Shown in pieces: positions 8,574-17,209 of a stretch of DNA of 64,000 bases. Source of the DNA: Paenibacillus arenosi (GTDB taxonomy: Bacteria > Bacillota > Bacilli > Paenibacillales > Paenibacillaceae); NCBI RefSeq assembly GCF_014841135.1, contig NZ_JACYTN010000001.1, positions 62,001 through 126,000 of the forward strand. The letters are read 5' to 3'. A model generated the notes under the pieces. That model ran no database searches and had not been told where the DNA came from. It worked only from the letters and a program-made list of their open reading frames with translations. Positions within the stretch are counted from its first letter, which is position 1, and every line of letters starts with the position of its first letter. The translations under genes and the position numbers were made by a program.

Positions 8574-9062
8574 ATGTCCAGAAAAGAACCCGTTATCGGT
8601 ATTTTTATACTAGCTGCGGGATTGTTCATCCTGCTGGGCAAATGGGGATTTTTTAATTTTGTAGGCGGGACGTTGTGGCCACTGTTTCTGTTTTTGGCTG
8701 GAGCGGGGCTTGTTTTGCTCGTTAGGAATAGACTGCTTCCCCCAATAGCATTTGTACCTGGTGGAACATTGCTCGTATACGGGCTGTTGTTCATGGTATG
8801 CCATTGGATTTCATGGGAGCTGTTCCGTTCTTTATGGCCGTTTATTTTAATCGGATTAGCTGTAGGATTATACGGCTATTGCAGACTTGAATCCTATCCA
8901 TCGCCAAGAGTATGGCAGGCGGCTGTTGTTCTAGGCGGAGCAGGGGTATTTCTGCTCGTTCTGACGCTAATTGTCAGTATTAGCGTATACTTGATCGCAT
9001 TCGGACTCATCGTTGTAGGAGCACTGCTCATCTTCGGTGGGGCATCACGGATGCGACGCTAA
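8574..9062 (+). CDS. Small polytopic membrane protein of the LiaI/LiaF transmembrane type
   Basis: 162 residues, almost entirely hydrophobic, with five or six membrane helices separated by short polar turns. The repeated helical hairpins with a WPLFLFLAGAGL motif resemble the LiaI-LiaF-like transmembrane region seen in envelope-stress proteins and DUF5668 relatives. The ATG at 8574 is chosen because AGAGGTG lies seven bases upstream; a GTG at 8565 overlaps that site. It has no two-component or LiaF-type extracellular domain nearby, so a stress role is only a suggestion. Confidence 0.6.
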   Translation: MSRKEPVIGIFILAAGLFILLGKWGFFNFVGGTLWPLFLFLAGAGLVLLVRNRLLPPIAFVPGGTLLVYGLLFMVCHWISWELFRSLWPFILIGLAVGLYGYCRLESYPSPRVWQAAVVLGGAGVFLLVLTLIVSISVYLIAFGLIVVGALLIFGGASRMRR

Positions 9063-9112
9063 AGGTAGCAGAGGCGGCAGTACTACGTTCTGAACGATTA
9101 TTTCACATGAAC

Positions 9113-9131
9113 GGCGCCGTTAACCGGCGCC
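9113..9131 (+). terminator. GC-rich hairpin, probable terminator
   Basis: GGCGCCG pairs with CGGCGCC across a TTAAC loop. The tail TTCTTC is only weakly T-rich, so efficiency is uncertain. Confidence 0.5.
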
Positions 9132-9239
9132 TTCTTCACGCAATTATTGCGATAACGGACTGATGTGGACCGTACGGAGCCAACCGATAAGACGACCCAT
9201 TTTATAAATGTGCTACTATAGAAAGGAAAGATCGAACGT

Positions 9240-11072
9240 ATGCAAGAACGTAATAAGATCAAAAATATCGCAATTATCGCCCACGTTGACCACGGTAAAA
9301 CAACGTTGGTTGACAAGCTGCTACAACAATCCGGAACTTTCCGTAACAATGAAGTGGTGCATGAGCGCGCCATGGACTCGAATGACTTGGAACGAGAGCG
9401 CGGTATTACGATTCTAGCGAAAAATACGGCGATTACGTATAAAGATCATTTGATCAACATTGTAGATACGCCTGGTCACGCTGACTTCGGTGGTGAAGTA
9501 GAGCGTATTATGAAAATGGTTGACGGCGTACTTCTAGTCGTTGATGCTTTTGAAGGCTGCATGCCGCAAACGAAATTCGTATTGCGCAAAGCATTGGCTC
9601 ACAACTTGACGCCAATCGTTGTTGTGAACAAAATTGACCGTCCAAATGCTCGTCCAAGTGAAGTTATTGACGAAGTATTGGATCTCTTTATTGAATTGGA
9701 AGCAAATGATGAACAGCTTGAGTTCCCTGTCGTATATGCATCTGCATTGAACGGTACAGCGAGCTTGAATCCTGAGAAGCAAGATGACCACATGGAGGCG
9801 TTGTTCGAGACAGTCATCGAACATATTCCATCCCCGCAAGAAAATCCAGAAGAGCCATTGCAGTTCCTTGTAACGTTGCTGGACTACAATGAATACTTGG
9901 GCCGTATCGCAATCGGTCGTGTGAACCGTGGTACGATTCGTGCAGGCCAGCCTGTTGCGGTTATTAACCGTGAAGGACAAGTGAAGCAAGCACGTATTGA
10001 GAAATTGTTCGGCTTCCAAGGTTTGAAGCGTATCGAGCGTGAAGAAGCAGCAGCAGGTGATATCGTAGCAATCGCTGGTATTCGTGAAATCAACATCGGT
10101 GAAACGATTGCAGATATGGCGAACCCTGAAGCACTTCCAGTATTGCACATTGATGAGCCTACTTTGCAAATGACATTCCTTGTTAATAACAGTCCATTCG
10201 CTGGCCGTGAAGGTAAATGGGTAACATCCCGTAAGCTTCGTGAGCGTTTGTTGAAAGAACTGGAAACAGACGTGTCCCTTCGTGTAGAAGAAACTGAAAG
10301 CCCAGACGCATTTATTGTAGCTGGTCGTGGTGAGCTTCACCTTGGTATTCTTATTGAGAATATGCGTCGTGAAGGCTACGAGCTTCAAGTATCTAAGCCA
10401 GAAGTAATCATTAAGGAAGTTGATGGCCAGAAGATGGAGCCAATGGAACGCCTTCTTATCGACATCCCTGAAGATTCTATGGGTGCAGTAATGGAGAGCC
10501 TTGGATCACGCAAAGCTGAAATGGTAAACATGATCAACCATGGTACTGGACAAGTACGCTTGGAATTTATCATTCCTGCTCGTGGTCTTATTGGATACCG
10601 TACTTCATTCCTGACACTAACTCGCGGTTACGGTATTATGAATCATGCGTTCGATCATTATGGTCCTTTTGCAGGCAGCCAAGTAGGCGGTCGTCACCAA
10701 GGCGTATTGGTATCGATGGAGAACGGTGTATCAACTATGTATGGTATGTTGTCTGTAGAAGATCGCGGTATTCTGTTCCTTAACCCAGGTACAGACGTAT
10801 ACGAAGGTATGATTGTCGGTGAACATACTCGCGATAATGATATCGTTGTTAACATCTGTAAGGAGAAAGCACTATCTAACGTACGTTCTTCTGGTAAAGA
10901 TGATACAGTGCGTTTGAAGACACCTCGTGCTTACTCTTTGGAGCAGGCACTTGAATACTTGAACGATGATGAGTATTGCGAAATTACACCTGAATCAATT
11001 CGCTTGCGCAAGAAGATTCTTAACAAGAATGAGCGTGAACGTGCGGAAAAGCAACGTAAAGTTCAGTCATAG
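9240..11072 (+). CDS. typA: Ribosome-associated GTPase TypA/BipA
   Basis: 610 residues, a translational GTPase of the EF-G/LepA group that binds ribosomes and supports subunit assembly and stress growth. The G domain shows G1 AHVDHGKT near residue 15, DTPGHADF and NKID; it is followed by EF-G-like beta-barrel, domain III and V regions and the TypA-specific C terminus. Length is standard. AAAGGA precedes the ATG. It is the first gene of a block matching B. subtilis ylaG-ylaH-ylaJ-ylaK. Confidence 0.97.
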   Translation: MQERNKIKNIAIIAHVDHGKTTLVDKLLQQSGTFRNNEVVHERAMDSNDLERERGITILAKNTAITYKDHLINIVDTPGHADFGGEVERIMKMVDGVLLVVDAFEGCMPQTKFVLRKALAHNLTPIVVVNKIDRPNARPSEVIDEVLDLFIELEANDEQLEFPVVYASALNGTASLNPEKQDDHMEALFETVIEHIPSPQENPEEPLQFLVTLLDYNEYLGRIAIGRVNRGTIRAGQPVAVINREGQVKQARIEKLFGFQGLKRIEREEAAAGDIVAIAGIREINIGETIADMANPEALPVLHIDEPTLQMTFLVNNSPFAGREGKWVTSRKLRERLLKELETDVSLRVEETESPDAFIVAGRGELHLGILIENMRREGYELQVSKPEVIIKEVDGQKMEPMERLLIDIPEDSMGAVMESLGSRKAEMVNMINHGTGQVRLEFIIPARGLIGYRTSFLTLTRGYGIMNHAFDHYGPFAGSQVGGRHQGVLVSMENGVSTMYGMLSVEDRGILFLNPGTDVYEGMIVGEHTRDNDIVVNICKEKALSNVRSSGKDDTVRLKTPRAYSLEQALEYLNDDEYCEITPESIRLRKKILNKNERERAEKQRKVQS

Positions 11073-11157
11073 ACCTTAAACGGGGAATTCGTATTTTTCG
11101 TTGAAGAGCAGTTTGTGTAAGGACAAATCTTATCTTCGCTGAAAGGATGGAGTCGTT

Positions 11158-11442
11158 ATGCAGCAATGGTTTGCCGACCACATGTTAATCAGCTACTTGC
11201 TTATATTTGCATTTGTAGTTTTCATATTTAACCAAGTGTTTCGGGTCCAGAAGCTACCCCTTCTAAAGGAGATTATTATTCATATTGTGATGGCGTTAGG
11301 TTGTCTTATTCTGCTTGTATTGCAGATTGACAAGCTACCTATCATACAGTGTTTGTTTGTAGCTGTAGTGCTTATGTTTATGGTTCGTATTCGCTATTTT
11401 GTAGAGGAACGCCAGAAGAAGAAGCATCAGAATATGTCGTAA
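11158..11442 (+). CDS. ylaH: YlaH-like small membrane protein
   Basis: 94 residues with three hydrophobic helices and a basic tail (RYFVEERQKKKHQ). Sequence pattern and position right after typA match YlaH of Bacillus. GAAAGGATGGAG precedes the ATG. Its function has not been established. Confidence 0.8.
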   Translation: MQQWFADHMLISYLLIFAFVVFIFNQVFRVQKLPLLKEIIIHIVMALGCLILLVLQIDKLPIIQCLFVAVVLMFMVRIRYFVEERQKKKHQNMS

Positions 11443-11471
11443 TCGTATCCTCATCGACTGGAGGGGTTAAC

Positions 11472-11744
11472 TTGAAGCTGCATGACGCTCTGTTCAATTG
11501 GCTGCAAATGGTCATTGTCGTTCGGCATCGTCCGGACGACGGTGCAGCCAAGCAGACGCTTGATTTCTTCGCTCAAATTCTGCATGAAGATCACATGTTG
11601 ACCAGCGTAGCCGATCAAGTCAATGAAAATACGTATACCGTCACTTATGAGCGTGAAGGACAAATCAATCAAGCTGAGTTCGACAGAAACTTGTGTGAAC
11701 AGCTGTGGCATGATATTGAATCCAACCCGAAATACAATGAATAA
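11472..11744 (+). CDS. Small soluble protein of unknown function
   Basis: 90 residues, acidic and probably alpha/beta, with no signal peptide, membrane segment or known motif. The start is TTG at 11472, five bases after GGAGGGG; the longer frame starting at 11349 would overlap ylaH and lacks a ribosome-binding site. It lies between ylaH and the LCP gene with 12 bases to the latter, so all three are likely co-transcribed. I do not recognise the family. Confidence 0.7.
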   Translation: MKLHDALFNWLQMVIVVRHRPDDGAAKQTLDFFAQILHEDHMLTSVADQVNENTYTVTYEREGQINQAEFDRNLCEQLWHDIESNPKYNE

Positions 11745-11756
11745 GTGAGGTCAGTT

Positions 11757-12929
11757 ATGAAAGTGAACACACCTTTACCGCCAAGACAGTCACAACATTC
11801 TAAATCACGATCAAAGTCAAGTTCCAAGCCAAGTTCCAAGTCTAATCCAAGAGCTCGCTCGAAATCTACAAAAAAGAAAATGCCCACATGGTTGAAAGCC
11901 ATGCTGACGGGTATTATTTTGCTTGTTATTACGGGTGTCGGGATAGCAACATATTTAGTTCTGTATGCTAACAACAAGCTGCCGACCATATCAACTGTGG
12001 AGAAAGGCGGAGCTGGTAACCAAGTGGTTGTACCTACACTGGCGCCTCAAAGCGAGCCATTTTCCTTTGTTTTAATGGGCGTTGACTACCGCAAAGAACT
12101 GCCGGGTATGCGTACGGACGTTGTCATGGTAGGAGCTATGCATCCTGAGACGAAGGAAGCTGTGCTCGTATCTTTACCTCGTGATACGCACTTCTCGATT
12201 CCAGGATACGGACCTGACAAGCTTAATCATTTCTATCCGAACTTCCATAGCCTGCATAAAAAAGGCCAGTTGGACAGTCCTACACCGATGGAAGAGATGA
12301 AGGTCATGTTAGGGAAGTATATGGATCTAGATATCGATCATGCGATGGAAATTAACTTCCAGGGCTTTGTGCAAGTCGTTGATGCACTCGGTGGCGTAAG
12401 CATGAATGTGGATCAAAACATGTGCTATCGAGATCGAGCGGATGGGACAAATATTAACCTTAAAGCAGGGCAGCAGGACTTAAGCGGTCAAGAGGCACTT
12501 GATTTGGTTCGCTATCGGAAGTCTAACTGTAGTCCAAGAACACCAGAGACGACCGATGAAGATCGTAACCTCCGTCAAAATGCGGTGTTGCAGGAGCTTG
12601 TAGGTAATATGCAATCTCTAGGCGGATTCTCAAAAGTTACAGATATTATCGACGCTTTGGCTGATAATTTTAAGATTGATATGACAAGTACCCAGATACG
12701 CGATTCCTTTACTACATATATTGATATTAATCGCAACAATATTCACTACGTTTCGGTTGGTGGAGATTGGAAGAGTCCTTATATTTATATTAATGAAGAG
12801 AAGCTCGCATTGGCTAAACAACTGCTTAAAGATGTGATGGATGGCAAATCAATTACACCTGAACAAGCAGCCGGTGAAAATGTTGCGGATAGTAGTGAGT
12901 CAGCGCCGAATTCGGCTCCAACTCGCTAA
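11757..12929 (+). CDS. LytR-CpsA-Psr (LCP) family cell wall glycopolymer ligase
   Basis: 390 residues. A basic, serine-rich cytoplasmic tail (lysine, serine and arginine repeats, residues 10-40) precedes one membrane helix (about 45-67) and an extracytoplasmic LCP domain beginning near FSFVLMGVDYR, with RTDVVMV, SLPRDT and the RYRKS region. LCP enzymes move wall teichoic acid or other glycopolymers from lipid carriers to peptidoglycan. The ATG at 11757 follows GAGGT by the right distance; a GTG at 11745 is the alternative. The C-terminal 25 residues are low complexity. Confidence 0.9.
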   Translation: MKVNTPLPPRQSQHSKSRSKSSSKPSSKSNPRARSKSTKKKMPTWLKAMLTGIILLVITGVGIATYLVLYANNKLPTISTVEKGGAGNQVVVPTLAPQSEPFSFVLMGVDYRKELPGMRTDVVMVGAMHPETKEAVLVSLPRDTHFSIPGYGPDKLNHFYPNFHSLHKKGQLDSPTPMEEMKVMLGKYMDLDIDHAMEINFQGFVQVVDALGGVSMNVDQNMCYRDRADGTNINLKAGQQDLSGQEALDLVRYRKSNCSPRTPETTDEDRNLRQNAVLQELVGNMQSLGGFSKVTDIIDALADNFKIDMTSTQIRDSFTTYIDINRNNIHYVSVGGDWKSPYIYINEEKLALAKQLLKDVMDGKSITPEQAAGENVADSSESAPNSAPTR

Positions 12930-13045
12930 AATGCAAATAGGTCGATTTCAATGAAATAATGCTCGGTCAAAAGCATAAGCAAGTTCTGCCTTCCATGCTA
13001 ATACAATGTATAGAAATGGTGTATTGACTAGGAGGTTTGAGTAGT

Positions 13046-13117
13046 ATGTCCGATTATACAATGATTGAGATCGATAATATGCACTTATATACAAAAAGCC
13101 TAGCGGTTAACCGTTAG
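13046..13117 (+). CDS. Possible 23-residue small ORF running into a terminator
   Basis: An ATG lies ten bases after a very good TAGGAGG sequence and opens a 23-codon frame (start MSDYTMIEID) whose stop codon sits inside the downstream terminator hairpin. It could be a leader peptide or a truncated remnant of a longer gene, since stop-in-terminator placement is unusual. No homology is recognised and the ORF is very short, so this is tentative. Confidence 0.3.
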   Translation: MSDYTMIEIDNMHLYTKSLAVNR

Positions 13118-13126
13118 GCTTTTTGT
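13091..13126. terminator. Bidirectional intrinsic terminator between convergent genes
   Basis: ACAAAAAGCCTAGCGG pairs with CCGTTAGGCTTTTTGT, with A-runs on one side and T-runs on the other. It can serve both the LCP operon and the minus-strand ylaJ-like gene. Confidence 0.9.
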
Positions 13127-13150
13127 GCTTATTGGAAGCATGTCCGCATA

Positions 13151-13675
13151 TTACTTGTTAGGAGCTGGTGAATGCTGCTCTACCGTTTGTTTCATTTGTT
13201 TTACGCTTTTCGGCATCTGTGGGACAATGCGACCCACAATGTCTGCTAATTCATTGCTGAACCCTTGAATGGGGTATCCATTCCGTATATCATTTCCGAT
13301 TTCCCGCAAACGCTGATTCATATCCACGTCAGCAGTTACAACGCTTTGTGCACCGTATTTATCCTTGCTCAATGCTTCCGCTACGGAGTATTTGATTGAG
13401 CCAACACGTGATCGATCCAAATTAGCGTCTACATCTATTCCTACGATAGCTGTGTTTCCGAATACTACACAGTTTACGTTTTGAACGCCTGGTACTCGCT
13501 TGGCGATGTTGGTTAAGTGGCTGCGTAGTGCCTCTCTATCCATAGGTGCTTCTGGCTGAGTAGGAGAAGCGGCATGATACTGGGTTTGCTCTTGAGGGGA
13601 AGGAACTGCTTGCTGTTTGGATCCGCAGCCTCCCAATATGCTGATGAGAAGGATAGCTATAATAAGTTTCCGCAT
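13151..13675 (-). CDS. ylaJ: YhcN/YlaJ-family sporulation lipoprotein
   Basis: 174 residues. A lipoprotein signal peptide ends in the lipobox ISILGGC at about residue 17, followed by a proline- and glutamine-rich linker and a domain with VPGVQNVNCVVFGNTAIVGID, typical of YhcN/YlaJ proteins of the spore membrane. It is transcribed opposite to its neighbours, ending at the shared terminator, and sits between LCP and PhoH genes as in Bacillus. A role in spore envelope or germination is known for the family in broad terms only. Confidence 0.88.
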   Translation of the reverse strand: MRKLIIAILLISILGGCGSKQQAVPSPQEQTQYHAASPTQPEAPMDREALRSHLTNIAKRVPGVQNVNCVVFGNTAIVGIDVDANLDRSRVGSIKYSVAEALSKDKYGAQSVVTADVDMNQRLREIGNDIRNGYPIQGFSNELADIVGRIVPQMPKSVKQMKQTVEQHSPAPNK

Positions 13676-13830
13676 CCTGATCTTCCTTTCGTCTGTATCA
13701 TCGATGTTGCATGAAATGGTAACAGGTAATCGCTCTTAATAGTGTGGGCGGCAGTGCAATGAATTATGTATATAGACATCTTGCCCTCATACTGGATAAA
13801 GCGCTGAACAAACCAATCGGAGGGGATTTT

Positions 13831-15165
13831 ATGACCAAAATATTTGTATTGGATACGAATGTTCTATTGCATGACCCGAATGCTTTGTTTGCATTCGAGC
13901 AGCATGAGGTTGTTATCCCAGCTACTGTCCTTGAAGAAATTGATTCTAAAAAACGCCTCGCCGACGAAATTGGACGAAATGCCAGAACGGTTTCACGACT
14001 TCTTGATGGCTTGAGGGAGTCAGGAAGCCTGCATAAAGGAGTCCCACTGCCGAATGGAGGGTCACTAATCGTGGAGCTCAATCATCGGAGCTTCGTGAAA
14101 GTCCAGGAACTGTTTGGTGAAATGACAAATGATAATCGCATTTTGGCAGTGGCTTTGAATTACAGCCTGGAACAGCAGCAGCTAGAACAGCCGAAAAGCG
14201 TTGTACTCGTTAGCAAAGATGTGCTTGTACGTGTAAAAGGTGATGTGCTCGGTTTGCAAACGGAAGACTATTTGTCAGACCGTAGTGTGTCTTCGAGCGA
14301 CGAGTTGTACGCGGGGCATCGAGTTCTACATGTTCATCCATCTGTTATCGACCAATTTTATAGCTATCGTTTCTTACCCGTGAAAAATTTGAATGTGGTT
14401 TTAAAGCTTCATCCACATGAGTTTGTTATTTTGAAAGACGAGATGGGTACGAGCAAGTCCGCAATATTGAAGGTGAATGTGGATTGTACGCGATTAGAAC
14501 CCTTATTTCTCAGCAATGATCCAGTGTGGGGCATTACGGTACGGAATGCGCAGCAGCGTATGGCAATAGAACTGCTGCTTAATGATGATATACCGTTAGT
14601 CACATTAGCAGGCAAAGCAGGTACAGGGAAGACGCTCCTCGTTCTCGCTGCAGGTTTGTTGAAAGTAGAGGATGAGCGCAAATACAAAAAGCTGCTTATT
14701 GGACGCCCTGTTGTGCCTATGGGCAAAGATATCGGCTTTTTACCAGGAGAAAAAGAGGAGAAGCTGCGTCCTTGGATGCAGCCAATATACGATAATTTAG
14801 AGTATTTATTTGATACGAAAAAGGCTGGCGACATCGATAAAATTTTAGTTGGCTTAAGTAATATTCAAGTTGAAGCGTTGACCTATATCCGGGGTAGATC
14901 GATTCCAGGGCAATTTATCATCATTGATGAAGCACAAAATTTATCCAAACATGAAGTGAAGACGATCGTCTCTCGTGTAGGCGAGGGAAGTAAAATTGTG
15001 CTGGTGGGGGACCCGGCACAAATTGATCATCCTTATTTAGACTCTGCAAGCAACGGGTTAACTTATTTAATCGAACGATTTAAATCAGAAGGTTTAAGTG
15101 GTCATGTCACTTTGGAAAAGGGAGAGCGTTCGCAGTTAGCCCAAATTGCAGCTGACTTATTGTAA
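13831..15165 (+). CDS. ylaK: PIN domain-PhoH ATPase fusion (YlaK type)
   Basis: 444 residues. The N-terminal PIN-type RNase domain has acidic residues in VLDTNVLLHDP (about 5-15) and EEID, and a PhoH P-loop ATPase domain follows with Walker A GKAGTGKT and Walker B FIIIDEAQN. The PIN-PhoH fusion is thought to be an ATP-dependent RNA-unwinding ribonuclease. The ATG at 13831 is preferred because GGAGGGG lies five bases upstream; the 29-codon extension has no such site. Divergent from ylaJ. Confidence 0.93.
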   Translation: MTKIFVLDTNVLLHDPNALFAFEQHEVVIPATVLEEIDSKKRLADEIGRNARTVSRLLDGLRESGSLHKGVPLPNGGSLIVELNHRSFVKVQELFGEMTNDNRILAVALNYSLEQQQLEQPKSVVLVSKDVLVRVKGDVLGLQTEDYLSDRSVSSSDELYAGHRVLHVHPSVIDQFYSYRFLPVKNLNVVLKLHPHEFVILKDEMGTSKSAILKVNVDCTRLEPLFLSNDPVWGITVRNAQQRMAIELLLNDDIPLVTLAGKAGTGKTLLVLAAGLLKVEDERKYKKLLIGRPVVPMGKDIGFLPGEKEEKLRPWMQPIYDNLEYLFDTKKAGDIDKILVGLSNIQVEALTYIRGRSIPGQFIIIDEAQNLSKHEVKTIVSRVGEGSKIVLVGDPAQIDHPYLDSASNGLTYLIERFKSEGLSGHVTLEKGERSQLAQIAADLL

Positions 15166-15644
15166 TATAATCATTTACTCGTTTTCAATCTAATCCTATG
15201 TGGCGTTCATTGACCGGAGTGGTGTTCAAAAGCAGGTTGTCCACTTTAGAGACGAAATGTTTTTAAAGAAAAACATGGATCATAAAAATGTATGGGGTGT
15301 CCTTGGTCTCTTGACTTGGGACATCATTTTTTTAGAGTCTTTAATGATGAAATGAGCAAAATATTTATATCTATTACAAGTAATAGAAGTAATCTTGTTT
15401 ATTCATCGGCGATAACGACACCAAATCTTCTATATATCTTCTGATTGTAAGGTCACAGCATTCAATCATGATGTACCTGTTAACCCTGGTTATGTGCTAT
15501 ATGAAGAACATGTCAGTGGAGATGATTTAGATGTAAATTTACGATGAGTGGGTCCTAAAAGTTTTAAGGCAATCGCATATGCTTCACCATAGTGAAACAA
15601 TAGTTCACGCTCATTTTTCATCTTTTATTTTATAAAAGGGTTAC
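15166..15644. other. Gene-free stretch with a terminator and a short coding-like relic
   Basis: After the phoH-like gene and its terminator, no intact gene is visible up to the insertion element. A 36-codon frame at 15440-15547 (SDCKVTAFNHD and onward) reads cleanly without a start codon. The preceding 60 bases read cleanly in a different frame, so a frameshifted remnant of a lost gene is possible. Confidence 0.35.
15294..15336 (+). terminator. Probable terminator after the phoH-like gene
   Basis: GGTGTCCTTGGTC pairs imperfectly with GACTTGGGACATC (several G-T pairs) and is followed by seven T. Confidence 0.6.
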
Positions 15645-15975
15645 TACGTATAGGCATCCCAAGGGATGTCTATTTCAGGTTAAATCTTACATTCAAAAAT
15701 GTGGAAAAATGGTACAATGGACATGCATCTTATTGGTTGTCGCAGACCCATAGTAAACAAAGTATGATACACAATAACGTTTTATCATTTTAGTCAAGAA
15801 TACTCCTTCCTTAAAGAACACCAGTGAGTAGGTGGAGATGGATTGGCTTCGGACAAGGGGAGTATTAAGCCGTCTCAATGGTACGACAATGTAAATTGAG
15901 GGTGTAAAAATTACTTTGTCAGGAGAACTTGTGTTTGTTATGTGATGAATATATATCGAAAAGGAGGTGAAATCC

Positions 15976-17097
15976 ATGATAATTAAAAAAGCATACAAGT
16001 TTCGTCTATATCCAAACAAAAGACAAGCAACTCTAATCAATAAAACGATTGGTTGTTCTCGTTTTGTATTCAACCACTTTCTGTCTCTATGGAATAGTAC
16101 ATATAAAGAAACAGGAAAGGGTTTGACATATGGGTCATGCTCTGCCCAACTTCCTGCCCTGAAGAAAGAACTAGTCTGGTTAAAAGAAGTAGACAGTATT
16201 GCAGTTCAGTCTTCTGTTCGCAACCTTGCAGATGCTTACAAACGCTTTTTCAATAAGCAAAACGATGCCCCACGCTTCAAATTGAAGAAGAACCATGTAC
16301 AATCCTACACCACTAAACAAACAAACGAAAATATTGCTGTTGTAGGCAATCATATTAAATTACCGAAACTAGGCCTTGTTCGCTTTGCCAAAAGTCGTGA
16401 AGTAAATGGGCGTATTTTAAATGCTACAGTTAGATGTAGTTCTAGTGGGAAATACTTTGTTTCTCTCTTAGTCGAAACAGAAGTACAAGAGCTTCCAAAA
16501 ACCAATTCCTCTATTGGAATAGATGTAGGACTAAAACAATTTGCCACTCTGTCAGATGGGACAACATATGAAAACCCAAGGTTTTTCCGAGTATTGGAAG
16601 AAAAGTTAGCGAAAGCACAGCGTATTCTTTCAAGAAGAACGAAAGGGTCTTCTAACTGGAATAAGCAACGAGTGAAGGTGGCTAGAATCCACGACTACAT
16701 CGCTAATGCTAGAAAAGATTACTTGGATAACATTTCAACGGAGATCATCAAAAACCACGATGTCATCGGAATTGAAGATTTGCAAGTATCCAATATGCTG
16801 AAAAACGATAAGTTAGCCAAAGCTATTAGTGAGGTATCATGGTCGCAATTTCGAGCGATGTTAGAATACAAAGCAAAGTGGTATGGCAAACAAGTGATTG
16901 CCGTATCTAAAACATTTGCTTCAAGCCAACTATGTTCTTGTTGTGGCTATCAAAATAAAGACGTTAAAAACCTCAACCTTCGTGAATGGAAGTGCCCTTC
17001 CTGTGCTGCCCATCACAATAGAGATATTAACGCAAGTATAAATTTAAAAAATGAAGCCATAAGGCTTCTAACCGCAGGGACTGCGGAGATAGCCTAA
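15976..17097 (+). CDS. tnpB: RNA-guided nuclease TnpB (IS1341-type, formerly OrfB)
   Basis: 373 residues, intact. The N-terminal helix-turn-helix region ([13 protein letters not shown]) leads into a RuvC-like nuclease with all three acidic residues: Asp183 in GIDVGLK, Glu267 in GIEDLQV and Asp350 in NRDINAS. A zinc ribbon lies between the last two (Cys320, Cys323, Cys340, Cys343). TnpB proteins cleave DNA guided by an RNA made from the element's right end, which helps the element persist. The ATG at 15976 follows AAGGAGGTGA. Length and active-site integrity suggest a functional protein. Confidence 0.95.
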   Translation: MIIKKAYKFRLYPNKRQATLINKTIGCSRFVFNHFLSLWNSTYKETGKGLTYGSCSAQLPALKKELVWLKEVDSIAVQSSVRNLADAYKRFFNKQNDAPRFKLKKNHVQSYTTKQTNENIAVVGNHIKLPKLGLVRFAKSREVNGRILNATVRCSSSGKYFVSLLVETEVQELPKTNSSIGIDVGLKQFATLSDGTTYENPRFFRVLEEKLAKAQRILSRRTKGSSNWNKQRVKVARIHDYIANARKDYLDNISTEIIKNHDVIGIEDLQVSNMLKNDKLAKAISEVSWSQFRAMLEYKAKWYGKQVIAVSKTFASSQLCSCCGYQNKDVKNLNLREWKCPSCAAHHNRDINASINLKNEAIRLLTAGTAEIA

Positions 17098-17171
17098 TGA
17101 ACTAGAGTTCGATAGAGCTTTTTACTTAGGAATCCCTCACTTCTGAAAAAGTGAAAGTGAGGGTAGTTCAA
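17020..17171 (+). ncRNA. Candidate omega RNA (reRNA) of the TnpB element
   Basis: TnpB guide RNAs overlap the 3' end of tnpB and end at the right end of the element. This stretch has several potential stems (GGCTTC and CCGCAGGGACTGCGG near 17060-17083, and the strong terminal stem 17134-17163) and ends at TCAA. The guide would begin at 17172 (CGGTAATTCG), and the adjacent motif for targeting would be the left-flank TTAC. Boundaries are inferred from the family, not seen directly. Confidence 0.5.
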
Positions 17172-17209
17172 CGGTAATTCGTCATATTAAACCCTGAAGG
17201 GAGAACAGA

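Larger units (their letters stand above)
15645..17171 (+). mobile_element. IS200/IS605-type element carrying only tnpB
   Basis: The element is bounded by a TTAC tetranucleotide on the left (15641-15644) and ends in TCAA on the right (17168-17171). These are the cleavage signals known from IS608-like members. Ten bases inside the left end is a hairpin (GGCATCCC/GGGATGTC, 15653-15670). Just inside the right end is a second one (CCCTCACTT/AAGTGAGGG, 17134-17163). Such subterminal imperfect hairpins, without terminal inverted repeats or target duplication, are typical of this superfamily. No tnpA (HUH Y1 transposase) is present: 15671-15960 holds no usable frame. Mobility would need a TnpA in trans. 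The ends are inferred by analogy. Confidence 0.7.

Noticed and set aside
9534-10388. Long open frame on the minus strand inside typA (284 codons)
   Set aside because: It lies wholly antisense to a strongly conserved gene, has no ribosome-binding site and encodes an implausible Cys/Phe/Thr-rich protein.
15693-16073. Minus-strand frame at the left end of the TnpB element (126 codons)
   Set aside because: Not a TnpA: no HUH or tyrosine motif, and it overlaps the start of tnpB.
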